Source: JAFDXJ01 sp039811225
GTDB lineage: Bacteria; Bacteroidota; Bacteroidia; Chitinophagales; Chitinophagaceae
Assembly (NCBI GenBank): GCA_039811225.1
Contig: JBDHYG010000001.1
Location: 186,001 to 250,000 of the forward strand
Reading direction: 5' to 3'
DNA: 64,000 nucleotides
Part shown: one piece after another, positions 1-9,460 of the stretch
Position numbering within the stretch: the first letter of the stretch is position 1
How the letters are laid out: the number at the start of each line of letters is the position of its first letter
Translations under genes and position numbers: made by a program
The notes under the pieces: generated by a model
Told to the model about the DNA's origin: nothing
Seen by the model: the letters and a program-made list of their open reading frames with translations, nothing else
Databases searched by the model: none

Positions 1-897
1 ACTGATCGGCAACAGCATGGAATTGGAAAAAGATAAGCCTTTGTAAAAAAAACGAAATAGCACATCATCTTCATCCCCAATCTTAACCATGGAAGGTACC
101 ATTAATTTTTGCACCATATCGCCCAGGTAACGTACGGGCAAACTGGTGATTCGGTATGCCCGGTCAAAAACGCCTAATAAATTAATGGGTACCAGCTTAC
201 CAATGAACAGCATGACACCAAAATTGTTCATATAATTATTGATACGAACAAGGGTAAGGCCCATACCATAATTGAAGAGATCTTTCCAGTGCCGGATAGT
301 AGCACCCACCCGGATAGGTAGTGGCTCATAAAACCACACCAAAATACTTTTTGCAAAAAAATAAAACAACAAGGAATAGATCATCGCCCACACGCCATAT
401 CCATAAATTCCCAGAATTACCCCCAGAACGTTACTGCCCAACATACTCATCCCATCGCAAATAAAAATCTCCTTGAATCGAAATTCCTTTTGCAACAGGT
501 TCATGGAGGAAGAACCAAAAGAAAGAAAGAAAAATAATAAACCTACGACGCGCAGGATCAATGTTAATTGTGGCTCTTTATAATAGTCAGCTATATAAGG
601 GGCTGCTATAAAAAAGAGCAGGTACATAACCGATGCAATAATCAATGAAAAAAACAGGGCTGCATTCTTATGCTGTGGTTCTACCACCCTTCTCTGTAAT
701 AAAGCATCACCCATACCTGCTTCTGATATAGATGTTACAAAATTCAGGAATGCATTTGCCAGTGCAAACAATCCAAAGGCCGCTTTAGATACATACCTGG
801 CCATTACTGCATAGAAAATAAATTGAGAACCAACAATGACAATAACATTCAACAATTGCCACATGCCCGACTTTACTAAAACTTTCCTGTTAGACAT
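1..897 (-). CDS. Wzx-type polysaccharide flippase (MOP superfamily), partial
   Basis: Reading the minus strand from the ATG at 895-897 gives an uninterrupted frame to the window edge, so the C-terminal part is missing. The product starts MSNRKVLVKSGMWQLLNVIV and is a string of hydrophobic helices. It includes the stretch ARYVSKAAFGLFALANAF, then GMGDALLQRR about 60 residues in, which is typical of lipopolysaccharide/exopolysaccharide flippases of the WzxC/MOP type. Such proteins move lipid-linked repeat units across the inner membrane. It begins 2 bases after the stop of the upstream sulfotransferase, so it is probably co-transcribed with the export genes. The family call is by eye. Confidence 0.8.
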   Translation of the reverse strand, partial: MSNRKVLVKSGMWQLLNVIVIVGSQFIFYAVMARYVSKAAFGLFALANAFLNFVTSISEAGMGDALLQRRVVEPQHKNAALFFSLIIASVMYLLFFIAAPYIADYYKEPQLTLILRVVGLLFFFLSFGSSSMNLLQKEFRFKEIFICDGMSMLGSNVLGVILGIYGYGVWAMIYSLLFYFFAKSILVWFYEPLPIRVGATIRHWKDLFNYGMGLTLVRINNYMNNFGVMLFIGKLVPINLLGVFDRAYRITSLPVRYLGDMVQKLMVPSMVKIGDEDDVLFRFFYKGLSFSNSMLLPIS

Positions 898-899
898 GT

Positions 900-1808
900 T
901 TAACTTTTATTAAAAATGTTACCTACAAAGTTTTGCAGGCGGTGTTGTTGATAATATTTTTTCCAGCCCTCATCCAGTTTAATTTCTTTACGTTGAAACC
1001 TGCCGGGCGTACCACCAATAGTGTGATCATCGATCAATTCCATATATTGGGGTGCGGCAAAAGATGGCATACCGGTGAAAGTAAAGACTTGCTGTAAGGT
1101 CTTTTCCGTTGTAGTAGCTAACTCTTCATAGTTGATCTGCAGTACAGCCTCTTTCGGAATAAACCGTAAAACGGCCTTACAAAACTTCTTATATAACCAT
1201 ACTTTATACAAATCTTTTATAGACAACCGGATAACAGAGCCGGGCTTCAATTTACTTTTCTTTTTAGAAAATGCAATACCCCTGATATCTCTTGTCAGAA
1301 AAATAAATTTCACGGGTTGAGTTGATTCCTGTTGCGATAAGGCCAATGCCTGTGCCGGTATCTTGGAAGAATCAATAATAAACTGCTTCCCGGTGTATTC
1401 AAAAACAGCCTGGTAAACACGGTTTATATTTGCAACTACCTGGCGTGAACGGGGGTTATTTATTTTTCCAAACACATGCTTCTTGGATAAGCCCGGAAAA
1501 AGACTGAACAGCAAAGCACCGAAAGAAGCGTAATCAAAATTTATTTTTGTCTCCCAGTTTTTCCCTGTATCATTTTTCAATACAGCCGGTAGAACTGCAG
1601 ACCAAAATACACAAGCCTCCAGGTCCTGACCACAGGAACAGGACCAGTTCCATTTTTCACCATATCCTTCATGCAGCAAATGATTGCGGAGCATAGCTAC
1701 TTCACCCAGCGATACCGTCACTTCACTTTTCGCCAGTATATTTTCCAGCAACGTGGACCCGGAGCGTTTGTCAGATATGATATATATAATTTGCTGTTGA
1801 AGCGGCAT
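900..1808 (-). CDS. Sulfotransferase family protein (exopolysaccharide locus)
   Basis: This 302-residue protein begins with a beta strand followed by SDKRSGSTLLENIL, the 5'-phosphosulfate (PAPS) binding loop of sulfotransferases. Near residue 170 it has IFLTRDIRGIAFS, which fits the 3'-phosphate binding strand and helix. There is no signal peptide, so it should act in the cytoplasm. Family members transfer sulfate from PAPS to hydroxyls of sugars or other acceptors. It lies between a second sulfotransferase (20-base gap) and a flippase (2-base gap), which suggests it decorates a lipid-linked glycan before export. The exact acceptor cannot be read from the sequence. Confidence 0.8.
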   Translation of the reverse strand: MPLQQQIIYIISDKRSGSTLLENILAKSEVTVSLGEVAMLRNHLLHEGYGEKWNWSCSCGQDLEACVFWSAVLPAVLKNDTGKNWETKINFDYASFGALLFSLFPGLSKKHVFGKINNPRSRQVVANINRVYQAVFEYTGKQFIIDSSKIPAQALALSQQESTQPVKFIFLTRDIRGIAFSKKKSKLKPGSVIRLSIKDLYKVWLYKKFCKAVLRFIPKEAVLQINYEELATTTEKTLQQVFTFTGMPSFAAPQYMELIDDHTIGGTPGRFQRKEIKLDEGWKKYYQQHRLQNFVGNIFNKS

Positions 1809-1827
1809 GGCTTATGGCTACTGTTAT

Positions 1828-2733
1828 TTAGTTGAAATGAAAATTACCCGCCAGGATTTGATCCATCGTATCTTTTACTTTCATCATTTCCGTATCTGCT
1901 GAAAGCGATCTTTTATTTTGATTATAAATTTTATTTTTCTGTAAATATTTTTCTATTTGCCGGGATACCGGTAAGCCGGTAAACGTGAATATTTCCTGTA
2001 ATATCTTTTCCGGGTTAGCCACAAAATCTTCATAGGCTATTGTCAGGCAATGCGCATTATGCTGCCGGATTTCTGCCTCAGTTACTTCCTGAATTTTTCT
2101 GTATTGCAAGGCTGCTAAAAGATACGGGTTTGCTGCGTTTTTGCTTGCCCAGTTTTCTTCTGCATCCGTATATGCTCCCTGCCACCAAAGTTGATGCATC
2201 CCTTTATCCTGCCAGAAATCCACCTTAAGCCAGGATTGGATAGTATAAAACGGATCGCGCACGATATTAATAAAAAGTGCATCCGGAAAAATACTTAGCA
2301 AATAACCCATGCGTGAAGGCCCGGTAATTTTAAAACTCAATCGCTGCCGGCACTGGTAACGAATCATGTTTAAAAATATCCGATGGATTCGATCCGCTTC
2401 ATCAGGTGTAGCAGTGTTATTCAATAAAAAACCTCTCGAAAAGTCAATTTTATCACCGGTGATATATTCCCAAAAATTATAGGCTTCAACCGGTTTAAAA
2501 ATAATTTTATTAAAAAAAGAAACTTTATTGAGCTGAGGTTTCTGACCGGCTATATGCCATAACGGATTTTCAAAAATATTCCTAATCCAATTTACGGCGG
2601 TTACTGCCGGGAATTTGTCCTGGTAATTAGAAGGCCAGGCCAACTGTTCATGTCGAAAAACAATTTCAGAAATAACGGTGGAACCCGATCTGCCGGAGCC
2701 TATAAATATCACAGGCTTCGAAGTTGTTTTCAT
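1828..2733 (-). CDS. Sulfotransferase family protein (second copy)
   Basis: This 301-residue protein starts with VIFIGSGRSGSTVISEIVF, a clear PAPS 5'-phosphosulfate loop, at residues about 8-26. It carries INIVRDPFYTIQSWL near residue 150 as the 3'-phosphate binding region. It is only distantly similar to the neighbouring sulfotransferase, so this is not a recent tandem duplication. Both proteins share a C-terminal segment of the type EIFTFTGLP, where the helix packs near the acceptor site. It is downstream of the Wzc-like gene by 69 bases. The two enzymes together point to a sulfated polysaccharide with at least two modified positions, which is an inference. Confidence 0.8.
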   Translation of the reverse strand: MKTTSKPVIFIGSGRSGSTVISEIVFRHEQLAWPSNYQDKFPAVTAVNWIRNIFENPLWHIAGQKPQLNKVSFFNKIIFKPVEAYNFWEYITGDKIDFSRGFLLNNTATPDEADRIHRIFLNMIRYQCRQRLSFKITGPSRMGYLLSIFPDALFINIVRDPFYTIQSWLKVDFWQDKGMHQLWWQGAYTDAEENWASKNAANPYLLAALQYRKIQEVTEAEIRQHNAHCLTIAYEDFVANPEKILQEIFTFTGLPVSRQIEKYLQKNKIYNQNKRSLSADTEMMKVKDTMDQILAGNFHFN

Positions 2734-2802
2734 TCATTATAAATTTTTCAGCTTCCCGATAGGCTGTTCGTTTTATGAATATGATGTTGCTAAATTGTTT
2801 TA

Positions 2803-5196
2803 TTAATCTTTAGAGAACATTCTTTTCAATACAGACTTACTTTTCTTTTCCTCGTAATACCCATATCCATAGCCTTTACCATATCCATAACCATAGCCAT
2901 AATTATAACCGGCTATCTTTTTCACATCATTTAGGATAATATTTATACGCTTCAAGCGGTTATTCATAAACAATTCTTCCACGAGTTTAACCTGACGCTT
3001 AAACGTATATTTCTGGCGAATGATATAAAAATTCAAATCACTGAAGTTGCCGATAATTAATGCATCTGTTACCAGGCCCACAGGTGGTGCATCCACAATC
3101 ACATAATCAAAATTCTCCCGCAAATAGTCAAATAATTTTTCCACTTTCGGATTAGTTATTAATTCCGAAGGATTTGGTGGAATAGTACCAGAACTCACCA
3201 GGAAACAGTTTTCATGTACTTTGGTACTTTTAATGATGTCACTTACTGGTGTATTTGTAACAACATAATTAGTGAGGCCATTTTCATTACTAATACCTAA
3301 TGCGGAAGAAACTTTCGGTTTCCGCAAGTCCATTTCCACCAATACTACTTTTTTCCCGGAAATAGCCAATGCACTGGCCAGGTTGATGGCAATAAATGTT
3401 TTACCCTCTCCACTCATACTGGATGTCATCATCACCACTTTATCATTGGTACCTGTCATCAGGTATTGCATGTTGGTGCGCAGGGTACGGAATTGCTCAG
3501 AAATAGCCGTTCTAGCATCACGGGAAACGGCAATTACATCATCTGTTTTATTATGATTGATTTCTGCTACAACAGGTACACTTGTTTCATTATTGATATC
3601 TGCCGGGGTCAGCACCTTATTATTCAGCAATTCCTTAAAGAATAAAACGGCTGAAGGGATAAGGCAACCCAACACAAATGCAGATAAATATAAAATCAAA
3701 CCACTGGGCCAGTAAGGTAATGGATCTGCCTGTGGGGCATCAATGATGCGGATAGGAGATATATTGTTGTACCTGGAGACTTCGGTTTGTTCTTTTGTTT
3801 GCAGTAAATAACTAAATAAGCCTTGCAAAACAGCCTGCTGGCGGGAATAATCCAGGAAGACACGTTGCTGGGTTGGAACATTTTGAATGGTATAATCAAC
3901 AATATTATTTCTTCTTTTTAAATCTGCCTGGTTTACTTTTAAGCCATTCACAAACGTATGAAGCATCTTTAATAAGTCAGTCCGCTGTTGATTCAATTGG
4001 ATATCTATACTTTTTACAGCAGGGTTATCTTCTGTCAGGTTTAATAAAGCTTTCTGCCTGTCGAGCTGCATGGAATTGTATCGTTCCAATAAGGCCACAA
4101 ATGCCGGGTCGGCAATAGGAGCTGTGGTAGGCATTATCCGGTCATTATTATTATTATCATTCAGGTAATCGATCAGGTCATTCACTACTTTAATTTGAAC
4201 ATCTTGTTGTGCCACCTGATTTTTAATATCAGCGGTAGTTTCAACCAATGCTTTGGATTGTACATCCAGGTCTGTCAGGTTGTTACTTTTCTTAAAGCCT
4301 TCAATATCTTTATCAATGTCACTTAATTCTTTCGAAACACCGCCTAATCGGGAATCTATGAATGCTATTGTGCTATCGGCTACCCGGTTACTTTCAGCAA
4401 CGCTGCTTTTTACATACAATTCAATTATTTTATTTAATAAATCCTCTCCTTTTCTGGGTATAGAAACATCAACTGCCAAATCAATGGTAGTGACATCTGT
4501 ACTGGTTACCATAGCAGTAACATTATCCAGGTACACATTCATATATGTATTACCATAAGAATCAATATTCATCCCCAACTGGTGGGTAGAATCTTTTTCT
4601 TCAACTAATGGATTTTTCAATAGTATCCATTTACCATAACTAAAGGAAAGTGTATCACCCCAGGTTGCCGTAAAACTGCTATCTGTATCTGTATTGGTAA
4701 AGCTGACCTTATTTTTATTTATCCGGATATCATATTCGATAGGGTCTTCCAGTTTATCTGCCAAGGTCAGTATATTGATAAAAAAAGGTGATTTATCATA
4801 TGTTTCCTGGTACCGGATATCTCCTTGTGCCCAATAAGTTACATTTAACTGCAAGTCCCGGATAGCCTGGTTCAGGATAGTACGGGATTGCATGATTTGC
4901 AGTTCATTATTTACATCTGTTTGGAAAGAGAACAAACCTAATTCAGTTAAAAGAGAACTTTCACTAAGACCACCTGATGTTTTGCTACCATTTTCTCCAT
5001 TAACTAATACTTTAGCATAGGTATGAAACATAGGCGTGGCATAGATATTATATAGAATTGCTATACCAAAACATAATATGCCAGCTAAGACATACCAGTA
5101 CCAGTTACCCAGGACTTTGGCCACCAGGTATTTAAAATCAAAATCATTCCCTTTTTCATTATAAACCTGCACGTGGGTGCCGTTTTGATCCTGCAT
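2803..5196 (-). CDS. Wzc-like polysaccharide co-polymerase / bacterial tyrosine kinase
   Basis: This 797-residue inner-membrane protein sets chain length and drives export of exopolysaccharide. A first membrane helix (about residues 32-51) opens a Wzz-type periplasmic domain with coiled coil near 270-340. A second helix (about 497-522) precedes the cytoplasmic BY-kinase. That kinase has Walker A MSGEGKTFIAINLASALA near residue 594, Walker A' VVLVEMDLRKPKVS, and Walker B FDYVIVDAPP. The C-terminus (about residues 763-784) is a run of alternating Tyr and Gly, the usual autophosphorylation tail. It follows the Wza-like gene by 34 bases, giving the standard export pair. Kinase and polymerase domains are fused, as in Proteobacterial Wzc. 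Confidence 0.93.
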   Translation of the reverse strand: MQDQNGTHVQVYNEKGNDFDFKYLVAKVLGNWYWYVLAGILCFGIAILYNIYATPMFHTYAKVLVNGENGSKTSGGLSESSLLTELGLFSFQTDVNNELQIMQSRTILNQAIRDLQLNVTYWAQGDIRYQETYDKSPFFINILTLADKLEDPIEYDIRINKNKVSFTNTDTDSSFTATWGDTLSFSYGKWILLKNPLVEEKDSTHQLGMNIDSYGNTYMNVYLDNVTAMVTSTDVTTIDLAVDVSIPRKGEDLLNKIIELYVKSSVAESNRVADSTIAFIDSRLGGVSKELSDIDKDIEGFKKSNNLTDLDVQSKALVETTADIKNQVAQQDVQIKVVNDLIDYLNDNNNNDRIMPTTAPIADPAFVALLERYNSMQLDRQKALLNLTEDNPAVKSIDIQLNQQRTDLLKMLHTFVNGLKVNQADLKRRNNIVDYTIQNVPTQQRVFLDYSRQQAVLQGLFSYLLQTKEQTEVSRYNNISPIRIIDAPQADPLPYWPSGLILYLSAFVLGCLIPSAVLFFKELLNNKVLTPADINNETSVPVVAEINHNKTDDVIAVSRDARTAISEQFRTLRTNMQYLMTGTNDKVVMMTSSMSGEGKTFIAINLASALAISGKKVVLVEMDLRKPKVSSALGISNENGLTNYVVTNTPVSDIIKSTKVHENCFLVSSGTIPPNPSELITNPKVEKLFDYLRENFDYVIVDAPPVGLVTDALIIGNFSDLNFYIIRQKYTFKRQVKLVEELFMNNRLKRINIILNDVKKIAGYNYGYGYGYGKGYGYGYYEEKKSKSVLKRMFSKD

Positions 5197-5230
5197 GATA
5201 TTTTTTTATTTTAATATTTTAATCAAGTTA

Positions 5231-6052
5231 TTAACGGAATAATACCCTTGATGATAAGATGATCAATAAAGAAAGAGCCGAACCAATCAGGGCGATATCC
5301 CGTACCCTATAGGAATTGGTGCTTTCTACACGTGATGGTGTAGGTTCTACATAGATAACATCATTTGGCCTTAAATAAAAATAGGGTGAACTTATACTGG
5401 CTGTATTATCCAGGTCAAGGCGGGTTATTTCTTTAGTACCATTCACATTCCGAATCAGCATGACATTGTCCCGGCGACCATATATTGTAATATCCCCGGC
5501 CAAGCCTAATGCATCAATTACAGTCGGCTTTTCATTGGGAATGATATACGTGGAAGGGTTTTTAACTTCGCCAAGTATGGTAACTTTAAAATTGGCAAAT
5601 CGAACATTCACCACGGGCTCTTTAAAATAAACCGCCATTTTATTATACACCAGGTCCCGGACCTGATCCGTTGTCAATCCTTTAACAACTACATCTCCTA
5701 TATATGGCATATGTACGGCGCCTTCTTTATTTACCAAATAACCGGCCACAATCAGCTGACTGCCTCCTAATGAATTACCTGCTGCATTACCAGACAATAC
5801 CGGCAGGTTACCCTGGTTGAGAATGGTATTCGCCTGCGGGTCAATGGTTTGAACTGTAATATTTAAAATGTCATCAACATTTACAATGGGTGAAGTAAAT
5901 GCCGGTAAAGGAACATTTTTAATCTGTGAAGTTGAGTCGGGCACATCTTTGAAATAGGCAATGCGCTCTGTTTTGCAAGAGAATAAGCTAACAAGCATGA
6001 ATAGTATCAGTAAAGATGCTGTAAATCTTGTAATTGCTTTTAACTGTGTCAT
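5231..6052 (-). CDS. Wza-like polysaccharide export lipoprotein
   Basis: This 273-residue protein has a signal peptide ending in a lipobox (LVSLFSC, Cys near residue 26), so it is an envelope lipoprotein. Residues about 55-150 form the polysaccharide export domain (VDDILNITVQTIDP, then YLVNKEGAVHMPYIGDVVVKGLT). A SLBB-like segment follows (VTILGEVKNPSTYIIPNEKPTVIDAL). The end is a hydrophobic helix (IALIGSALSLLIILSS), matching the C-terminal helix with which Wza crosses the outer membrane. It is the first gene of the export operon and has a good promoter just upstream. Confidence 0.93.
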   Translation of the reverse strand: MTQLKAITRFTASLLILFMLVSLFSCKTERIAYFKDVPDSTSQIKNVPLPAFTSPIVNVDDILNITVQTIDPQANTILNQGNLPVLSGNAAGNSLGGSQLIVAGYLVNKEGAVHMPYIGDVVVKGLTTDQVRDLVYNKMAVYFKEPVVNVRFANFKVTILGEVKNPSTYIIPNEKPTVIDALGLAGDITIYGRRDNVMLIRNVNGTKEITRLDLDNTASISSPYFYLRPNDVIYVEPTPSRVESTNSYRVRDIALIGSALSLLIILSSRVLFR

Positions 6053-6084
6053 GTGGATGATATGTATTTTTTAAAAAATTCGTA

Positions 6085-6116
6085 CAAAAGTAGTTGCCTT
6101 GAACATTTACACCAAA
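6085..6116 (-). promoter_or_regulatory. Bacteroidota-type promoter of the export operon
   Basis: On the minus strand TTTG (6116-6113), a 20-base spacer and TACTTTTG (6092-6085) match the Bacteroidota consensus TTTG / TAnnTTTG. The start of transcription would fall near 6081, leaving about 28 bases before the Wza-like start codon. This is the best promoter match seen in the window. Confidence 0.75.
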
Positions 6117-6192
6117 TTGAAATTTAATGTCGAAGAAACATTATTTGTTAAACCTGTATTTTCCTTCTGATCCTTCATTATAAAGTTCATAT

Positions 6193-7143
6193 TTAATGGC
6201 TTATCTTATTTTTGTTTTCAATACCCATGGCTTTCAACCGGGAAGCGATAAGGCTGGAAAATAAGTCTGCACCTTTTGTGTTTAAATGAACGACATCATA
6301 AAAAAGTTCCTTTTTAATAAATGCGGTATCAAAGGCGTAATCCCATATTTCCACATTATATTTTGCCAGGATCTTTTTTGTTTCTATTAAAGAAGGGGTC
6401 GGCGGTGCAGGCTTAGCATAAATAGGTGAAATGATTACAATCAATGGTACATGATGGCTTGTAACTGTTTTAGCAAAAAAATCGAGTTTTTCTTTAGCAT
6501 ATTCACTCACTTCAGATTTGGCTGCATCCACCGCTTTTGGTGCTTCATCTACTTTGGAACCATGGAGTGGCTGATAACCATCTATATTTACATTCTTTGT
6601 CCTGTTGGAATTTCTGATAATACTTGCAATCATGGAATTGTAAGTATATAATTTGGAAATTTTGGCTTTAATCAATTCTTTGGGAAATAGATCTTTTGCC
6701 AGTGCTTCAAAATTTTTATTGGTAGTAATATAAGGTAAAATCATGGCCGCCAATACATCTTCACCCCCCTCACCACTTTTCCAGGATAATTCTTTAGGTG
6801 AAATATCCAGGACGATTGCTTTGGGATTCCCTTTCTGAAAAGCAGAAGGAATAATTGCCGCATGATATAAAATATTGGAGGCATTCCGGCCACAATTATA
6901 CGCGCTAAGGCCCAGGCTGTCTTCAAAAATTTTACAGTTATATGTATGAACAGCCCGGGAGCTTCCATAAAACAAGATATCTTCTGTCGGATTATCCAGG
7001 GCATGTGCAAAAGCCGCATCATCGCCCATTGGCTGTTTCTTGAAATAATATTCCAGTATTGACCCAACAGACCGGTCAATCACAAACATGATTACCGTGA
7101 GGATCAACATATTTTTTAAAAAACGAATTACATCTTTATTCAC
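6193..7143 (-). CDS. SGNH/DltD-like acyl-transfer partner of the adjacent MBOAT protein
   Basis: This 316-residue protein has one N-terminal membrane helix (about residues 9-27) and an extracytoplasmic domain. ILFYGSSRAVHTYN near residue 56 looks like the nucleophile block of an SGNH fold. FYDVVHLNTKGADLFSS near residue 285 gives the matching Asp-x-x-His. Such proteins (AlgJ/AlgX, DltD and relatives) pass acyl groups to polysaccharides together with an MBOAT protein. Here the MBOAT gene ends 9 bases upstream, so the two are almost certainly co-translated. O-acetylation of the exopolysaccharide is the likely role. The family assignment is by motif and context. Confidence 0.7.
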   Translation of the reverse strand: MNKDVIRFLKNMLILTVIMFVIDRSVGSILEYYFKKQPMGDDAAFAHALDNPTEDILFYGSSRAVHTYNCKIFEDSLGLSAYNCGRNASNILYHAAIIPSAFQKGNPKAIVLDISPKELSWKSGEGGEDVLAAMILPYITTNKNFEALAKDLFPKELIKAKISKLYTYNSMIASIIRNSNRTKNVNIDGYQPLHGSKVDEAPKAVDAAKSEVSEYAKEKLDFFAKTVTSHHVPLIVIISPIYAKPAPPTPSLIETKKILAKYNVEIWDYAFDTAFIKKELFYDVVHLNTKGADLFSSLIASRLKAMGIENKNKISH

Positions 7144-7152
7144 TGCACACCA

Positions 7153-8571
7153 TTAAAATTGGAAATAAATAAACTGCCCTCCATTGAATACACCGATCAT
7201 CAAAATGATTGTTATTGCCAATGCATACCCCGTATATCGTACCACTACATTTTTATGATTAAATAATTTGACTTTAGGGAAAAATTCCTGGCAAATTTCA
7301 ACCACATACAATGCCAACACCGCAAAAATGCAGTAATAAAATGCTGTCTTCGGCTCACCCAAATAAATACCTTTTCCTTTCAAAGTAAACATGGACTTGA
7401 TAATATACAAGGAATCTTCGATCGTCCTGGCTCTGAAAAAAACATTGACAAGACAACCAATTAAAAATGGTACAACAATTTGGAAAAAGATAGCTACCGG
7501 CCCCAAGGCTTTCACAATCCATTTCAATGGCTTTCGAAAGACTTCCTGCAATACCAGGAAACAGCAATGCAGAAAACCCCACATGACAAAATTCCAACTG
7601 GCACCATGCCAAAGTCCACTGATCATGTACACTATGTACAAGTTACGAATACGGTATAATACCCCTCTCCGGTTGCCTCCCAAAGGAAAATATAAATAAT
7701 CCCGGAACCAGGTAGTTAACGATAAGTGCCAGCGTGACCAGATATCGGCAAAACCCCGGCCCAAAAATGGGCGCCTGAAATTGCGCATGAGTTTAAAACC
7801 CATGACACGGGCAGCACCTATAGCTATATCGGAATAACCGGAGAAATCGCAATATAATTGTAGAGTAAAAAGTACGGTAGCTATGAATAATGTGATAGCA
7901 GAGTGGTGTGTAGGATTTCCATAAACAGCATTTACATAAATCGCCAACCGATCCGCTACGACAATTTTTTTGAAAAATCCCCAGAGCATGATCTTCAATC
8001 CCGCCGAGACCTGCTCATATTTAAATGTGTGCTTTTCATAAAACTGGTGCAATATATTTTGCGGTCGCTCAATTGGCCCGGCAACTAACTGCGGATAAAA
8101 CATCACATACAAGGCATAGATACCGAAATTCCGTTCCGGTTTCTGATTTCCCCGGTATACTTCAATAGTATAACTCATCGCCTGAAAAGTATGGAAGGAT
8201 AATCCGATCGGTAAAAGAATAGATAAATATGGTATCGGATTATGGATATTAAAATCTCCCAGTAAAGCTGTAAGATTATCATTCAGGAAATTATAATACT
8301 TAAACATGGCCAGTACTCCAATATTGGCAATTAAACTGGCTACCAGGAAAGCTTTTCTTGTTTTGCCCTCACTTTTATCAATATATATCCCGGCGAAGTA
8401 ATCAATAACAATAGTGAAACCAAGTATTAAAATATATATGGGCACAAAGGCCATATAAAAATAGCAACTGGCCATTAATAACAAGGGCCACCTGTATTTA
8501 TGTTTTAAAATAAAATAAAGGGAAGTGACTACTATAAAAAAATAAACAAAAAGTAGCGAATTAAAAACCAT
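7153..8571 (-). CDS. MBOAT family O-acyltransferase (AlgI-like)
   Basis: This 472-residue polytopic membrane protein has the AlgI/DltB hallmarks: PIGLSFHTFQAMSYTIEVYRG near residue 115, FADIWSRWHLSLTTWFRDYLY near residue 275, and MISGLWHGASWNFVMWG near residue 315, containing the invariant catalytic His. The family moves acyl groups, usually acetyl, from a cytoplasmic donor across the membrane to a glycan. The downstream SGNH-type protein is its probable partner. Together they lie beside the sulfotransferase/export operon but are separated from it by its promoter region, so they form a separate transcription unit. Confidence 0.92.
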   Translation of the reverse strand: MVFNSLLFVYFFIVVTSLYFILKHKYRWPLLLMASCYFYMAFVPIYILILGFTIVIDYFAGIYIDKSEGKTRKAFLVASLIANIGVLAMFKYYNFLNDNLTALLGDFNIHNPIPYLSILLPIGLSFHTFQAMSYTIEVYRGNQKPERNFGIYALYVMFYPQLVAGPIERPQNILHQFYEKHTFKYEQVSAGLKIMLWGFFKKIVVADRLAIYVNAVYGNPTHHSAITLFIATVLFTLQLYCDFSGYSDIAIGAARVMGFKLMRNFRRPFLGRGFADIWSRWHLSLTTWFRDYLYFPLGGNRRGVLYRIRNLYIVYMISGLWHGASWNFVMWGFLHCCFLVLQEVFRKPLKWIVKALGPVAIFFQIVVPFLIGCLVNVFFRARTIEDSLYIIKSMFTLKGKGIYLGEPKTAFYYCIFAVLALYVVEICQEFFPKVKLFNHKNVVVRYTGYALAITIILMIGVFNGGQFIYFQF

Positions 8572-8706
8572 ATCATTGAATTAGGCCCCTCAAAGGCGGC
8601 GCAAAATAAAGAATTTTGGGCAACCACCAAACCGCAACAAATTCTTTTTTAATTCTTTAATAAATCATAACACATTTCTATCGGCATGATCATTGAAAAA
8701 AGCAAT

Positions 8707-9456
8707 TTATAAGTTCCTGATCCAGATATTTCGGAAACTGACTGGATTTCCATCATCACCATGATCCTGCAGCATAATGGATTTGGGGCCATGCATCTCA
8801 TAATAAGGTTTTCCCAGCCATAAGGTCTTCCCCTGCACTGTAACATGATTTTGAATAAGCACCCCATTTTGTAAAACTGTCACATGAGCAGGAGCCGCCA
8901 GCGTGCTGTCTTTATTAAATTTGGGTGCTGTCCATATGATATCATAGGACTGCCATTCACCAGGTCTGCGGCAGGCATTAACCAGGGGAATGGCCTGTTT
9001 ATATAAGGCACCGCATTGGCCATTGGAATAGGTTGGATTATTGTAATTGTCTAAAATCTGGATTTCATAATATTCCTGCAGGAAAACACCGCTATTTCCA
9101 CGGCCCTGGCCATTTCCCACTACAGGCAAAGGTTCACGCCATTCCAGGTGCAATTGAAAATTGGAAAATTGTTGCCGGGTCTTAATGCTGCCACTTTTTT
9201 TAACTACGGTCATAATACCATCTTTCACTTCACATTGTGCCGGTGATCCCGTTTCCGTTTCCCAGGCATCAACATTGGTGCCATCAAACAAAATAATCGC
9301 GTCAGAAGGAGCATCACCGGGTTTTGATCCGGGGTTTACAACAGCCGGAACCGGTTGCCAGACCTCCGTCTTCGCAGCTTCCTTTTCCTGTGCTGATTGT
9401 GCTTGCACCATATAGGTCATTAAGAAAACCAATCCTGTTAAAAAACACTTTCGCAT
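8707..9456 (-). CDS. DUF1080 (3-keto-disaccharide hydrolase-like) secreted protein
   Basis: This 249-residue protein has a signal peptide (first ~20 residues, cleavage after VQAQ). The body is a DUF1080 concanavalin-like fold: AIILFDGTNVDAWE, then FQLHLEWREP, GRGNSGVFLQEYYEIQILDN and a closing SFRNIWIRNL. These are the usual blocks of this family, which is often linked to sugar utilisation in Bacteroidota and Planctomycetota. It starts 4 bases before the end of nth (both on the minus strand, nth upstream), so the two may be transcribed together. The substrate is unknown. Confidence 0.85.
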   Translation of the reverse strand: MRKCFLTGLVFLMTYMVQAQSAQEKEAAKTEVWQPVPAVVNPGSKPGDAPSDAIILFDGTNVDAWETETGSPAQCEVKDGIMTVVKKSGSIKTRQQFSNFQLHLEWREPLPVVGNGQGRGNSGVFLQEYYEIQILDNYNNPTYSNGQCGALYKQAIPLVNACRRPGEWQSYDIIWTAPKFNKDSTLAAPAHVTVLQNGVLIQNHVTVQGKTLWLGKPYYEMHGPKSIMLQDHGDDGNPVSFRNIWIRNL

Positions 9457-9460
9457 AGTT

